From Palaemon carinicauda (lineage: Eukaryota > Arthropoda > Malacostraca > Decapoda > Palaemonidae), in NCBI RefSeq assembly GCF_036898095.1, contig NC_090759.1:17488658-17552657 (forward strand): DNA of 64,000 nucleotides, in the 5' to 3' direction. The translations under genes were made by a program, and so were the position numbers. The notes beneath the pieces are model-generated. The model ran no database searches. It was not told the origin of the DNA and saw only the letters and a program-made list of their open reading frames with translations. Positions 11,626-23,552 of this stretch are shown one piece after another; the first letter of the stretch is position 1; each line of letters starts with the position of its first letter.

Positions 11626-12269
11626 GGGTCGGTCAAGTAGGAGCGTAGACCGCTTAACTCCTTGGCAACCTTGGGGACATTGTTGCTTCCCCAAGAGAAG
11701 CGGCTTCGCCGCCCCCACTCGGGCGAGTCTATTTCGCTTTCAGATGTGTTGCAGGCTTGGCCGTCATTAGGTGTACCGCTCAATCCAAGGAAGTCCTCCT
11801 TGAGCTCCTTCAGCGGGGTGCTCAGAGGGATACTATTCCTGCTGCCACTGTTGTTGCTGTCTCTTCTGTTGAAGCGCTGGCTGTGTACAAAGCCCATCTC
11901 TCGCCTTCCAATGTTCCAGCCAGTGCTGTTTGTGACTTATAAAAATAATGATGATGATAATTTTTATTATTATTATTATGACGAGTCCTCCCATCATCCT
12001 CGGAGCTCCTCGTCTTCTAGGGATCGCAGTGTTCTTTGTTCATCCTTCAGGCAGCGCTCCAGTTTGCGAGATAGCTATCTTATCATCGTTCTCCTGTTCA
12101 TGATCGTTGGTCTCCTCAGGATCGTTGCAATATATAAGGGTTTGTGACTGAGAAAACTTTAGTGGTTTGTGTGTGTATGAAATATATTTTATTTTATTTT
12201 TTTTTCTTTTGTATCCCTCAAGCCCCCCTTTTTCCAAAAATGTCTTAATGTGTTATTGTTCCTTTCCAG

Positions 12270-12298
12270 GTATTGACAGCAGCCCCTACACTCAGTAG
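12270..12298 (+). other. Candidate terminal coding exon with 3' UTR
   Basis: A pyrimidine-rich acceptor (TTGTTCCTTTCCAG) precedes sequence that closes with TAG at 12296-12298 in the frame compatible with the 1952-1992 candidate. A polyadenylation signal AATAAA lies at 12974-12979. No protein family is recognised. Support is splice and polyA signal shape alone. Confidence 0.2.
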
Positions 12299-13364
12299 GG
12301 AGTGTAAGGAAGAGCAAATTTAGAATATTTCCTGTTATCAGTCTGTACTAGTCTGTGATGCTGTTCTATACACATACCTTGTAACTAGAAGTAAGCTACT
12401 GTGTTGCTATATGAGAGTGTGTCATGAACATTAAATAGTTAACAGGAGCTATGGAAATGGCATATCTGGTCAGAGGCCCAAGAAGTGAATTCCGATGTTA
12501 GGAAGAGGGTGACTTTTGAGTTTAGTATGAATTCAGACTTATTCAAAACCCCTTCCAAGATTGAGAGATTTCAAATGTGCTGTTGACAAACTTTTCGAGA
12601 CATTGTAATGGTGGGCCTGCACAGACCTGTACGACATAGTATGCGGCTGTACTTTTCAGAAATTAGGACTGTTTAAGTGACTTTGCATCCCAATGGTGGA
12701 CGGGAGATTGATGAGAACAGTATTGATTTAGGGAAAATTGTGGTACTGTATTTTTCACCGTTATATGTTCTTTATAGATGGCATACTGGTACTTGCCCAA
12801 ATAGATACACGGTTAGGTGTGCCTTGGTTTAGACTTGGCCTGTATAGGTACACTTATGAGTGTCCCACCTGGGGGAAGAAAATTTCCTGTTTGTTTATCA
12901 CTGTTACCCCGTTGCTGAAGTTTGACGTTAAGGAATGCTAATTTTGTCTTTAATTTTCTATTTGGATTGTACAAATAAATTTTATTTTCTTGTTTTAAGA
13001 TCTCTTAAGTACCGTAACTTATCATAATTCTTTCCTCCCACACTGTGTCCCGTATTTAATTAAACAATATTTCCTTTCACCTAATGTTCTTATACTTGTA
13101 CTTATGATCAGCAAGCAAAAGGGAGGAGAAGCAAATGGGTAAGTCAGGTTCTAGCTGGGTCCCCTTGCCCAGTATAAATCAAGGGGTGGTGCCCAGTACT
13201 CCGGTCTGTTGAACTGTTACTCAGGTTTTTGGGTATTCCACTGTTGTATATTTTTTGTGTAGTGACCGTCGGGTTGTGGTCGGCATTCGGACACTAGGCA
13301 GTTCGGGTGCTACCTCTGGCCACAGTCCGCAAACCACTACATCGTCACCCAACATCTCGTGATA

Positions 13365-13900
13365 GTCACTCGCCAGTGTGTCGTTGATGCTCTTCTGACC
13401 GGCGTTCTCCTGCTGATAGTCTCCAGCTGCACGCTCTTCTTCTGCTCGCCGTTCGTCAGAGCGAGACTTTCCAACATGTTGTTCACCGTCTCGTCACTCC
13501 AGATGACACACACTCCTGCACAGCGTTCTACAGAGCGCAGATTTCTGCCGCCGTGATCTCCTGCTCGTCACTCTCCATCTCATCGCACTGCTCGCCACCA
13601 CTCTTCGACGCGATGCTTGCCATCTTGTCGATCACCTACACGATGCTTCCCGGCGCGTCTCTCGCCATTGCGACAATCTCCAACGTGTTATTCACCTAAA
13701 TGACAATCTCTCGCGCGCCGCTCTCTTACGTGTTGCTCGTCAATGCCTCGTGCACCTTCTAGAGAAACAACTTCACAACGTTTAACATCACGTCAGCATC
13801 ACCGGCCATCGTGCCGCTCACCTTCTCGCTGTTCTCCCGCCTTACGATCATCTGCTTGTTGATCTTCTGTGCATGATCGTCGTTTGCCCTCCCTCTAAGG
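13365..13900 (+). repeat. Gag minisatellite-like region (copy B)
   Basis: GC-rich, short-period sequence with recurring CACTCGCC, GTTCTCCTGC and CGCTCTTC blocks. It is the plus-strand counterpart of the gag minisatellite of copy A, more diverged and not open in one frame. Confidence 0.5.
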
Positions 13901-14159
13901 TCTCTAAAGTCTAATCGTTTACCATCCTTTGCTCATGAATCACGCACTCCTCCGTGTGATTTGGATGGTCCTGCTCGCATTTCACGCACACTTATGAACT
14001 TTTCACGAACACGGAGTTTCCTCAAAAGCCTTCGACCTCGGCGGCAGCTAGCAGAAGGCCAGTCCCCTTTTCAGAAGGCTCCCAACAACCTCCGAATAGT
14101 TACGTTGACATACCTATCTTTACAGAACGTCCTAGGAAGGTGTTGAAAGAAGACCAGCT

Positions 14160-14870
14160 GATGTCTGTTACTTTTCCATCCTCCCTGCAGTTTCAGGTTC
14201 CAAGGCCACTCCCTGTGAGGAAGCATTCTCCACCTCCAAGCCTCTCCAAGGAAACAAGGTGTTCCTGCTCGCTTTTAGATTTGGCAAAGAGAGTTAGTGA
14301 ACTTCATGGTCTATCGTATGCTGTCGTCCAATCAAGGGGATGGGGGGGAGGGGACACTCGGCCTCTACCCTGAGTTTATTGCCAAGACCCCAAATCTAGC
14401 AGCTACGGATCCTAGATTCGGGGCTTTCCTTATTGCGAGTCTTTGTTATGTAACTGATGATCCATATCAGCTGTATCATGCCCAGTGAGGAGTTTAAGAT
14501 ATCTTAAACATACTGCAGCAGCTTGTCCTTGTGTGCCAGCGCTTTTCATTAGCACTGGAAAGGTCAAATGGAGGGTCACAACAAATACCGTCTCAGCCTG
14601 GATTCGCAGCGTCATTGACCAACCATGCACTGAATCCTGACCCTCCTCCCACTTGACGACCTAGAGTTTATGATATTTGGGAATAATTACGTCCCTAGTG
14701 TTTAAACGCAACTACTGTACTCTGTTGCGCAGCGCAGGCATTACAAAAGGATGTTTGTTCCAACACGAAGTACTTACCTCGAATTACTTTCTTAGGAGTA
14801 CCTGGGATCTCCTTCCCATCCGACCAGAGTTTTGTGTAGTTTACCCTAAACCCATTTTCTATGAGAGGTA
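14160..14870 (+). pseudogene. DIRS recombinase C-terminal half (copy B)
   Basis: LAKRVSELHGL carries the box A arginine. YPEFIAKTPNLAATDPRFG matches the same block in copy A. ITSLVFKRNYC and TSNYFLR correspond to the region around the nucleophile. The N-terminal half is missing because of the gag/recombinase deletion. Confidence 0.7.
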
Positions 14871-15117
14871 ACCTCAGGCGGAGTGATACGTGCCCTGAGG
14901 CTAACCCCGGGTCAGAGTGCATGCTTGCTCAGGTCTCGACCTCCAGTAAGTTCTCTGATCGCATAGCGATATCATCTCGCCGCTCTCCTAATCCCAGTGT
15001 GACTTTGTGTGTCCCCGACCCCTTTGTGTCTCATGCGGTACCCACGTGGTCCCCTTGAGCTTTCTCTTTGTGCTTTCCCTGTGCGTGCTTGTGTCTCGTA
15101 GTGCTTTCTCCTACCTC

Positions 15118-17499
15118 ATGGAGCATCTGCGCCGTTATCCTGGGCCTATGGCCGGTAAATCGTATGGAGCGTTCCTCACGAAGCCCGAAGTTGACCTGCA
15201 CTCCTTGTGTTCCTCGTGCAGGGGCAGCGTTTGTTCCCCTTCCGCCACGTGTCCGGAGTGCGAGTCGTGGAATGAGGTGCAGTGGGTGCGGTATAGCACC
15301 AAAAAGGCGGCGGCGGCGAAGAAGTCGCCTAAGAAGCCGAGCGTCCCTTCCTCCCTTGCTTCGCCGGGTCTCGTTGGACCGAGCTTCCCTTCCAACCTCT
15401 CCTACCCAGAGTAGGGGACGAGGTAAGTCCGTTGCAGGGAAGAGGCCCGCGGCCCTTCCCCAAGAGTCTGACCTTCAAGATAGTGGAGTTGTGACGTCGG
15501 TCCTGGTGCATGCAGGTCACGTCTCCTCAGATGACCCCATGTGGGGGAAAAATCTACCTAATTCTTCTCCAGCCTCTTGGGCGTGTTTCTCAGGCACTTC
15601 GGCAGTCGAGGGCGACGTCGAGAAGGAGTTTTCCCCGCCGTCAGACCCCACTGCGTGGGTTCCTAAAAAGACTCCCTTCAGGTCACCGATGAGGATGGAG
15701 GAAGGCTTCGGGACCTGGTCCCCCACGGGAGAGCCTCCTCGCTCCCCCCCCCCCCCAAGGCCGTCGGCCATATTCCCGGAGGTGTTTCTACAGGCGTCGC
15801 CGTCCACGGAGCGTCGCAGGAATCCCCCTACACCAGCGTGGGAGGCGAGGTCATCGAAGAGGGCCTACAAGTCTTCGGTCTCCTCAGTGGAGGAGCTTTC
15901 CTGCTCTTTGGAGGACGAGGCGCTGAGGAAGCTCAGGAGACGGAGGGAGAAGTCCCGCAGGAAGATGTTGCGCTCTCGCTCTCGCCACGAGAGTTGGCGC
16001 CCAGGATCCCCCAAGAGGAAGTGGAAGAAGAGTGCCTCCCTGGACGGTGAGTGGGTGATGATTCATCGCGACAGGCTGCTGGAGTTAGCTGCGGCACTGG
16101 GCCCTTCAAGTTGGCGTCCGAGGACGCGCTCCCCGGATAGATACTCTTCCGGCAGCAGTGGCAACCGACGGAGGGATTCATCCTGGCAGGTTCCAGTCGA
16201 CAGGCGTAAGCCCGCGAAGGTTCCGGCTCCATCCGCCCAATGGAAAGAGTCGCCCCTTCGGTCTGGCAGCCAAGTCCTGACCTCCAAAGCCCACCTAGCT
16301 CGTCACGAGTGCGATCTACGGCTCTCCTCGACGGGCAGGCCCGCAGATACGAGGACCTCCGGAAGGGGTGATGGACCTAGGACGGAGGCCCCCGTCCCGA
16401 CGGCAATGCCCATCCTTCAGCGAGAACCCCACGAGAGGGTCGGTCCAGGACTCCCCCACGTGCGAGGTCCTCCGTTGGAGTACCCCCGTCGCATGCGTCA
16501 GCGCGCCCTTCGGAAGATCTCGACGACCATGGAGAGGATTCGGCAGCGGAGGTATTGGCCTATCGGAGGGTGATAGGCCTCATCAGGAGCCACCACAGAC
16601 TGGACGAGCCGGAGCCCTCCTCCGAAGATTCATGGTGTTCCAGTCTCAATAGGATAGTGGACACCCCGGTCCAGCAGCGCCCCTCCTTGGCTCTCCCTTT
16701 AGCGAGGGACGTTAAGTTGGGTAGAGCCCATGTGGACAGGATCGTGGCCAACCACGCTGAGGCGCCCAAGAACCAGAGCGCTTCCAAACTACTCCAGGGC
16801 CTGAAGTCCCAGAGTAAGTTTTACCTCCCGGAGGGACAGCGAGCAGGCGCTTGTGCACTAGAGGCAGCACTCGCTGTGTTAATGCAGGGAGCCTCAGAAG
16901 AGAGGGCGTCGACGGGTCTGATCTGCTTCTCTCCTTCGGAGGCGATCATGATGGAGGAGATATCGAAGGACTTAGTCAAGTCTCCTCTTGGCTGGACTGG
17001 TGGGCGTCCAGTCCTCATACGATCTGACGGTACCGGAAACCCAGGCTTTACTCAAGGTAAGGCCCTGAAATTCCTCTCCTACCAGTCGCTAGCTTTGGCC
17101 GCCAACTGGGTCATGCGGAGGAGGGACACGGTCTTGAGCAAGATCACTAGGAGGCTTCCGGACAGAGAGGCCAGGTCTCTGAGGAGCCTCCCCATGTGGG
17201 ACGACGCGATCTTTCCCCTGAAGGCAGCGGAGGAGTCGATTGAGAGGGTTAGGAATTTGAAGGACCCGTACGAGTCCAGGCCCCACCCGGTCAGAAGGCC
17301 GGCGTACAGAAGGTCCTCCGCCGACACACCTTGCCCTCCTCGGGCTTCTCTTAGCCAGCCCAGGAGAGACAGCTCAGCTACGGCCTGGTCCCAGTCGTCT
17401 CAGCCCTCCCGTAGGGGATCAGCCACGACACAAGCCTCCTATAGACCATTGTTCGCAGCGTCCAGAAGAGGACGTTCAGGCTGCTCCTCCAGAAGATAG
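15118..17499 (+). pseudogene. DIRS Gag-like protein (copy C)
   Basis: The N-terminus (15118-15414) carries a cysteine cluster, LCSSCRGSVC and CPECESW, likely zinc binding, followed by a lysine-rich patch. The frame then shifts near 15400 into a long Ser/Arg/Pro-rich segment (to 16573) and shifts again near 16560 into the C-terminal part (to 17499). The C-terminal part holds FLSYQSLALAANWVMRRRD and an Arg/Ser-rich tail. The order matches Gag of copies A and D. Two frameshifts make it a pseudogene unless frameshifting is programmed, for which no signal was seen. Confidence 0.7.
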
Positions 17500-17529
17500 G
17501 GAGGGAGGCCCCCTACTCCTGCCGAAGCC

Positions 17530-18260
17530 TCAGGTGGGGGGATGCCTCAAACATTCTTGGCGAGTATGGGAAGACCACGGGGCAGACCCGTGGACCCTGA
17601 CAGTACTGAAGGAAGGGTACAGGTTGCCCTTCCTAGTGGACCCTCCACCTCTGATGCCAGACCAGCAGGCGTAGCGGCTAGCCCCCAAGGACCCCTTGAA
17701 AAAGACAGCTCTGCAGGGAGAGGTCTCAGCAATGTTAGCAAAGGGAGCAATGGAACCTGTCCAGGACCCAGGTCCGGGGTTCTACAGCAGGCTGTTCCTG
17801 GTGGAGAAAGCGACAGGAGGGTGGAGACCGGTCATAGACCTCTCAGCCCTCAACAAGTTCGTCTGCAAGGCCGACTTCAAAATGGACACTCCGAAGTCAG
17901 TCTTGGCGTCCTTGAGAGAAGGGGACTTCATGATGTCAGTAGATCTCAAGGATGCTTACTTCCAAATCCCGGTTCATCCCTCCAGCAGGAAGTACCTACG
18001 GGTAAAATGGGGTACCCAAACGTTGCAGTTCAAGACCCTCTGCTTCGGGCTGTCCACTGTCCCCCAAGTCTTCACGACGGTCTCAGTCTGGGCACACGAA
18101 CAGGGCATTCGCCTGATTCGGTACCTAGACGACTGGTTGTTACTTTCAGCCTCAGAGAAAGTACTGAAGGAGCAAGGCGCGAAGCTGCTGCGGTTCTGCA
18201 ACGTTCTAGGGATCACCATCAATCTAAAGAAGTCCCAACTGATACCTTCCACAGGATGAC
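17530..18260 (+). pseudogene. DIRS reverse transcriptase (copy C)
   Basis: GADPWTLTVLKEGYRLPF opens the domain in one frame. The main ORF (17696-18259) then has GGWRPVIDLSALNKFV, MSVDLKDAYFQIPVHP with the first catalytic Asp, LCFGLSTVPQVFT, and RYLDDWLLL with the YLDD active site. The thumb motif INLKKSQLIPS follows, and the frame closes at 18259. RNase H continues in a different frame. The palm residues are all intact, so this copy decayed recently. Confidence 0.85.
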
Positions 18261-18262
18261 CT

Positions 18263-19404
18263 ACCTCGGAATGGTTCTGGATTCCCGGTTAGTGAAAGCC
18301 TTCCCCTCCTCGGAAAGGCTGAACAACTTAGACCAGGTCCCCCTTCCTGACGAACCAACCTAGGAGAGCGAAGGACTGGCAGAGGCTGGTTGGCCACCTT
18401 GTGACGTTGGAGAAACTGGTCCCCAGGGCAGGCTAAAGCTCTGGGAGGTCCAGTGGAACTTGAAGGAAAGCTGGAACCAGACAGACTCCCCCCACAGAGT
18501 GGTCCCAGTGTTCCCGAAGACGAAACAAGTCCTAGGATGGTGGAGCTGCAGGACAAACACCCTCAAAGGGATGCCCGTTGCAGCCGACCCCACGGGGATG
18601 CTCCTGTTCACGGACGCATCAAAGGAGGGGTGGGGTGCCCATCTCCTAGGGAAGTCAGCAAGAGGGAGCTGGACGGCCCTAGAGAAGACCCAGCACATAA
18701 ACGTGCTAGAGATGAGGGCAGTACGAAGAGCATGCCAAGAGTTCGTACACCTACTCCGGGGAAACACCGTGGCTCTGATGTGCGACAACGCCACGGTGGT
18801 AGCTTACATAAAGAAACAGGGAGGCCTAAGGTCGAAGGAGCTTTGCGTCCTCACGTTAGAACTTCTGGAGTGGGCCGAAGTGGAGCAGATCAGAATCTCA
18901 GCAAGGTTCATTCCAGGGAACAGGAACGTTCTCTCCGACGGCCTCAGCAGGATGGGGCAAGTGGTAGGGTCCGAATGGTCTCTGCACCCGGAAGTAGCCA
19001 GAACCGTCATTCAAAAATGGGGTTCTCCGGTAATGGACCTCTTCGCAACAAGGCTGAACACACAACTCCCCGTGTTCTGTTCTCCTGTACCAGACCCAAA
19101 AGTGGCGTTTGAGGACGCCTTCCAACATCCTTGGGACAATCTCGACGTGTATGCTTTTCCCCCCTTCGGGATGCTCAGGCTGGTCCTCAACAGAGTAAGA
19201 AGGGCGAACAACCTGTGGATGACTTTGGTAGTGCCCTGGTGGACGGAGAGAGAATGGTTCGTGGACCTAAGGGAGTTAGCACAACAGCCGCCCTGGCCCC
19301 TTCCGGACAGGCCAGACCTTCTCCGGCAACCACACTTCCAAAGATTCCACGAGAATCCTCGGTCCCTTCGTCTTCACGCGTGGAGCTTATCGAGCGCCTC
19401 CTGA
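18263..19404 (+). pseudogene. DIRS RNase H and downstream domain (copy C)
   Basis: Catalytic acidic residues are visible in LLFTDASKEGWG, INVLEMRAV, ALMCDNATVV and LSDGLSRMG, the four-acid pattern of RNase H. The conserved DIRS block then follows: MDLFATRLNTQLPVFCSPVP and WDNLDVYAFPP. The reading is continuous from 18460 to 19404. The domain should degrade the RNA strand after cDNA synthesis. Confidence 0.85.
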
Positions 19405-19497
19405 GGAGGGAGGGCTATTCGTCGAGTACAGCAACGAGGATGTCGGGCTATTTGAGGCGGTCATCAGCAGCGGTCTACCAGGCTAAGTGGGGAGAAT

Positions 19498-20520
19498 CCT
19501 AGAAGGGGCAACAGAGGCCACAAACGCTAGGATTGGCAGTTCCCCTGCATGTCCGCCAGTGGCGCGATACCTACAAGGTTGCGCAGATAGGTTACAGCAA
19601 CTCGGCCGTTTCCTCGACAATTTCTGTAAGCAGTCAGGGATATCGCCTCCTGTTCACATCATCTATACCTCCCCTGAGAACGAATCCGGTGTCATTTAGC
19701 ACCCTTGCCGTGGGATCAGCTAGGGGGCGAACTCTGTGGGCAGAGGTCCAGATTAAAGAATACTTCGGTCAGCATGGAGACCCCAGACACACACTGGCAG
19801 TAAATCGCAAGACTTCTTGTGTTTACTGGACCTGAAGGCCGTGTACTTCCAGATCCCAGTCCATCTGTCTTCAAGAAAGTACTTAGGATTCAGCATAGAC
19901 AACAAAGAGTACCAGTTCAAGGTGCCGTGTTTCGGTCTTTCCACAGCACCACAGGGTTTCACTGGACTGTTCACCCTAATTTCATCATAGGCACTCAGGA
20001 TCGGCTTCCGTCTCCTCCGTTATCTGGATGACTGCCTGATCCTAGCAGACGCGGAGTCATTCCCTCTTTGACATCGAGACAAACTTCTACGACTTTGCCT
20101 GGATCTAAGGATCATGGTAAGTCTTGAGAGGTCCGCTCTGCTGCCCAATCAATGACTGGTTCACCTAGGCATGATTATAGACACCAATCTCCATAAGGCC
20201 TTTCCATCAGACGACAGGATAGCAAGGCTGAGAAGAGTCGCAAGCCCTTTCCTCAGACGAGAAGAGCTTCCAACCCAATCGTGGTTACGTCTCCTCGTTA
20301 ACCTTTCACCCTTGGCTTGTCTAGTTCTCAACAGGAGGGGGGGGGGGGGGGCACGTTCTGTACCACAGGGCCTCTGGCCTATGGTCAGAATCGGAAAAGT
20401 GCCTCCATATAAATCTGCTAGAGATGAAGGCCGTTCTTCATGGCCGATCAACAGTGCCAACAAAAGACCTAGCGGATCACTCTGTGGTGTGATGAGCGAC
20501 AACACCAGTAGTTTAGGTGG
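19498..20520 (+). mobile_element. DIRS fragment F (RT to RNase H)
   Basis: It opens with a second copy of the RT N-terminal region (SIPPLRTNPVSF, GSARGRTLWAEVQ) that matches copy A, not copy C. FTGPEGRVLPDPSPSVFKKV, an RT block shifted in frame, follows, then an RNase H trace (YKSARDEGRSS and MSDNTSSLG). It is heavily decayed. Its start abuts the recombinase start of copy C, giving a chimeric join. Confidence 0.7.
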
Positions 20521-20810
20521 TGAGCAATAACGAGCAGGTTAGGTTGTGTGTGAGTGTGAGCAGGTGAGATGGCACACAATCATTCGCAGGCAGGTGAGAG
20601 GGTGCTTTCCTAGTTGTGCTCAATAACAAGCATGTGAGGTAGCGCAGCTTAGAGTGAGTGATCACGAACATGAAAAGAAGCGCTTCCATAAGAGAGTGCA
20701 ATCGCAAACAGGCGAGATGGCATTCCCAAAGGAATAATAAATGTGGTGGTGCTCTCTTAGACGTGCACGAGCAGACACAGTGGTAGCGCACAATCTCGCC
20801 TTCTCTTTAT
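20521..20810. repeat. GAGCAGGTGAG-type low-complexity stretch
   Basis: Recurring GAGCAGGT, CAGGTGAGA and GAGTGAG blocks resemble a diverged gag minisatellite of the DIRS copies. The assignment rests on composition and is tentative. Confidence 0.35.
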
Positions 20811-21745
20811 TCGTTCAGAGAGAAGGTATGGTCAACCCTGTTTCTCCCAAGGGGTAAGAAATAGTAGGAGTCAATAATCTGTAAGTCCTACCGATAGGTC
20901 TTAAAGGAGTAATCCTCCAAAAAGGGGAAAAAGGGTGTTATCCTTTTCATTCATCCATCTACTAGTGTGTTCTAATCCAACGAATGTGTGGACATGCCGT
21001 TTGCGCTAAAAGATGAAGGTCAACAGAGGTGAAGGAAAGCTGAAGTTCTTCTATTAACGATGTGCAACGACATTTCATTCCTAAGTTGTGATGCCATCGT
21101 TGTCACTACTACACATTAGCAAGGGATTAAACAGCAACGGAAATATTGTTATCAAACAAAAAGTGTATGTCAGCAGGTTACAAAAAGACTCAGTCTGCTA
21201 CAGTTATTGGGAAAACTGCAAACTCTTTTGTCATCCTTATATTCCTTCGCGTACAATGAACTGCTAACCACAAACTAGAAGAAACAAAAAATTAAAACAG
21301 CCAGTTGACAACACCGGAACTATGTTTGTACAGTATACTCTGGTGCTTAAAATCTCGTTATAAATTTTGACAGCCGAAGCTCCAGCTAAGCTGAGAACAT
21401 ACTCCTAATAAAGGACAAGAGTTAGTATTTGGGTAAAAGCAATTGAGTATTTTAGGTTGCGAGGTCGCTCCCAGAACGAGTTAAACATGTAAACCAAGGT
21501 ACTACTGTACAGTGCAGTGATTGAATAATCAATATACCATGTTGCCCTCATCAGAACATTAGACTTTTAGAAAATTATCTTTTCACCTCTCTTACAATTG
21601 GAAGAAACCATGTCATAGTGAAATAGTATTTCAAGATTTGAAAGTTCTTCTTAGAGGTATTATGATTTGCATTTCACACACTTTATATTTTACATTAACA
21701 TATCACTAAAAATATCAAAACTTTAGTTAGAATTAAAGTACAAAC
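20811..21745. other. Non-coding stretch beyond Rab exon 4
   Basis: It should be intron sequence of the Rab-like gene. I searched for a last exon ending in a prenylation-type cysteine tail on the minus strand and saw none that I could support. Confidence 0.4.
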
Positions 21746-21871
21746 CTTTGCTAAAATATCATTAACAATAGTTTGCAGAGCTTCCTTTATATTAGTTCCT
21801 GTATGGGCTGAGACTTCAAAAAATTGAACATCAAACTCTTGGGCAAGCAAGCGACCTCTTTCCCATGAAAC
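21746..21871 (-). CDS. Rab-like GTPase, exon 4 (altered G5 motif)
   Basis: It encodes VSWERGRLLAQEFDVQFFEV and then SAHTGTNIKEALQTIVNDIL. The G5 loop is normally ETSAK and reads EVSAH here. The exon is flanked by TTTTGCAG and GTTTGT. The helix after G5 matches the usual Rab fold end. The C-terminal hypervariable tail is not in this exon. Confidence 0.85.
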
Positions 21872-22466
21872 CTGCAAAATGTCAGATAAAACATTCTCTC
21901 TTAAAACCTCAAACGTTGTGTTTCTTGATCATATAATTCTCAAGATTTATATTTGTATACAGTATTGCACTTGATGATTTGATGGGGAATATTGCCGAAA
22001 ATTTGAAAATGGAGAAGCATATGTTTGTTTTCCCTAAACCATAAAAGGAGGTTGTGCTATGAAATGATCTTAAAGCTTAAAGTTAATTGATAATATTTTA
22101 CTGTCATGGCTCAGGTACAAATTTTTGTCACAAAATCCATATTTTGATTACAATTCTAGTAATCATAACAGAGTCACTTAAGGAATTCTGAAGGTATTTG
22201 CAGGTATTGAAAATACAACTTGCTTGTTTCTGTTTTTTGAATAATGGAGTTTACAATCTCAAGTAAGAAACAATATGAATTATGGGATTGGTTTGGTGTA
22301 ATGTAAACAATAATTTTTGACAAAAAGTCATTGGTCTAGAGAATCAAAAAAAATTTATAATCTAAATTTTGTAGCACCTATGTTATATAACATTTAACAA
22401 AAATATGCTTGTGTCTTTTTTAATACAATGGTTTTTTGTCACTAGAATAATCCATCTCTCTCCTAC

Positions 22467-22554
22467 CTGCCTTTCATCGTTCCTAAGATGACAACTGTTT
22501 CCAAGAAGAATAACCCTAACACCTTCTTTTGATACCTCCAATATATTCTTCATC
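22467..22554 (-). CDS. Rab-like GTPase, exon 3 (altered G4 motif)
   Basis: It begins MKNILEVSKEGVRVILLGNS and continues CHLRNDERQ. In ordinary Rabs this position reads GNKCD, where Asn, Lys and Asp of NKxD recognise the guanine base. Here it reads N-S-C-H, losing both Lys and Asp. Splice sites are TTACAG and GTAGGA. The change lies in an otherwise conserved exon, so it does not look like general decay. Confidence 0.85.
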
Positions 22555-22884
22555 CTGTAATCGAGTCAAGAAAAAAAATTGTAAATTAACCAAGTGCAAA
22601 TGAAGTGTGTGCAACATTGGGATGCACTTACTTAACATGCAAGGCTTGGGCACTGGGATTTACACTTATATTTATCACTGAATGTTTTAAACTCTTTCTA
22701 TATACTTTTCTATAATTTGTGACTTGATTCTATGAAGGCAATCTGTTTTAGGTTTACTAAAGACACTGGGTTAAATTATAAATATTAATATTATCATTGA
22801 TAATTTCTAGTAATTTTAATAAATGTATTGATTTCAATATATTACATCAGTTTTTATTTCTACAAGAAGTTGCTTACAGCTTAC

Positions 22885-23065
22885 CATTCCTTTATATTGT
22901 GAAAACTTTTCTCACTGGTTACATCATATATGAGGAAAATTCCATTTGCTCCCCTGTAGTAGGACGATGTTATCTTGAAAGACTTTTCTTGACCTGCTGT
23001 GTCCCATATCTGGAGTCGCACCTTCTGGCCATTGGCATCAAGCTCTCGACTCTTAAAATCACATC
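22885..23065 (-). CDS. Rab-like GTPase, exon 2 (switch II)
   Basis: The acceptor CCCTTAG precedes [20 protein letters not shown] and then [39 protein letters not shown]. The Mg/gamma-phosphate motif DTAGQE is intact. Rab family markers [15 protein letters not shown], YYRGA and YDVT are all present. The exon ends with two bases of a Trp codon before GTAAGC. Confidence 0.9.
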
Positions 23066-23552
23066 CTAAGGGAGTAAAGTTGAATAAATGCTTGGTAATT
23101 ATCTAGCACCATAAATGGTTATTTATGTCCATTGGAGTAAGATGAATTAAATTACTAACTTAATGAAAAAATAACAAATGTCCTAATTATAAAAGTTATC
23201 ATTTGTATATATCTTTATAAACATGAGTAAGGAAGCCAGCTTCCAATATGAACTTTTGAAAATGCCACTGACATTATGAGGATGTAGAGTTTGGCACAGG
23301 AGTTCCTAAGAAGTACACCCTAGTGCAACCTTAATGTGGTGTGTAACCAAACAGATAGTGTAGGGAGAGATTGCAGATGTGTTTAGCAGAGCTAAACACA
23401 GGTGCTCGCCGTGCAGTGAAGGTGTGGCTGGATGCAATTCCTCAGAGCGAGGTGTACTAGGAATGCCTGTGTCCAACTGTACCTGCCATCCCTTCCACAA
23501 GCTTCAGAAAGACATCATTCTCCGAGATACCCCCTCATGATCACTCTCATCT
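23066..23552. other. Intron 1 of the Rab-like gene, non-coding
   Basis: No element was recognised. Confidence 0.4.

Larger units (their letters stand above)
11160..14880 (+). mobile_element. Internally deleted DIRS element, copy B
   Basis: The terminal-repeat-like start near 11160-11300 (TTTCGGCGAGG, CCCCTAGTTAGTGGGAGGGT) matches the family A termini. A Gag N-terminus follows (11399-11625), then a minisatellite-type gag middle (13365-13900), then the recombinase C-terminal half (about 14265-14870). No RT or RNase H is present, so pol was lost by deletion around 14262. Unplaced sequence fills 11940-13200, so B may be two pieces rather than one element. Confidence 0.6.
14880..19497 (+). mobile_element. 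DIRS-type retrotransposon, copy C, 3'-truncated
   Basis: Gag (15118-17499), RT (17530-18260), RNase H (18263-19404) and the first residues of the recombinase (SGYLRRSSAAVYQAKWG, about 19437-19490) follow each other on the plus strand. It breaks off at about 19497, where fragment F begins. It is better preserved than A, with long open stretches and only a few frame changes. No terminal repeat was seen before 14880, so the 5' end is probably also truncated. Confidence 0.8.

Noticed and set aside
15068..15400. N-terminal part of the 501-residue plus-strand ORF as a secreted protein with a signal peptide
   Set aside because: The hydrophobic start comes from out-of-frame reading of the Gag N-terminus; the cysteine-rich frame starting at about 15118 is the homologous one.
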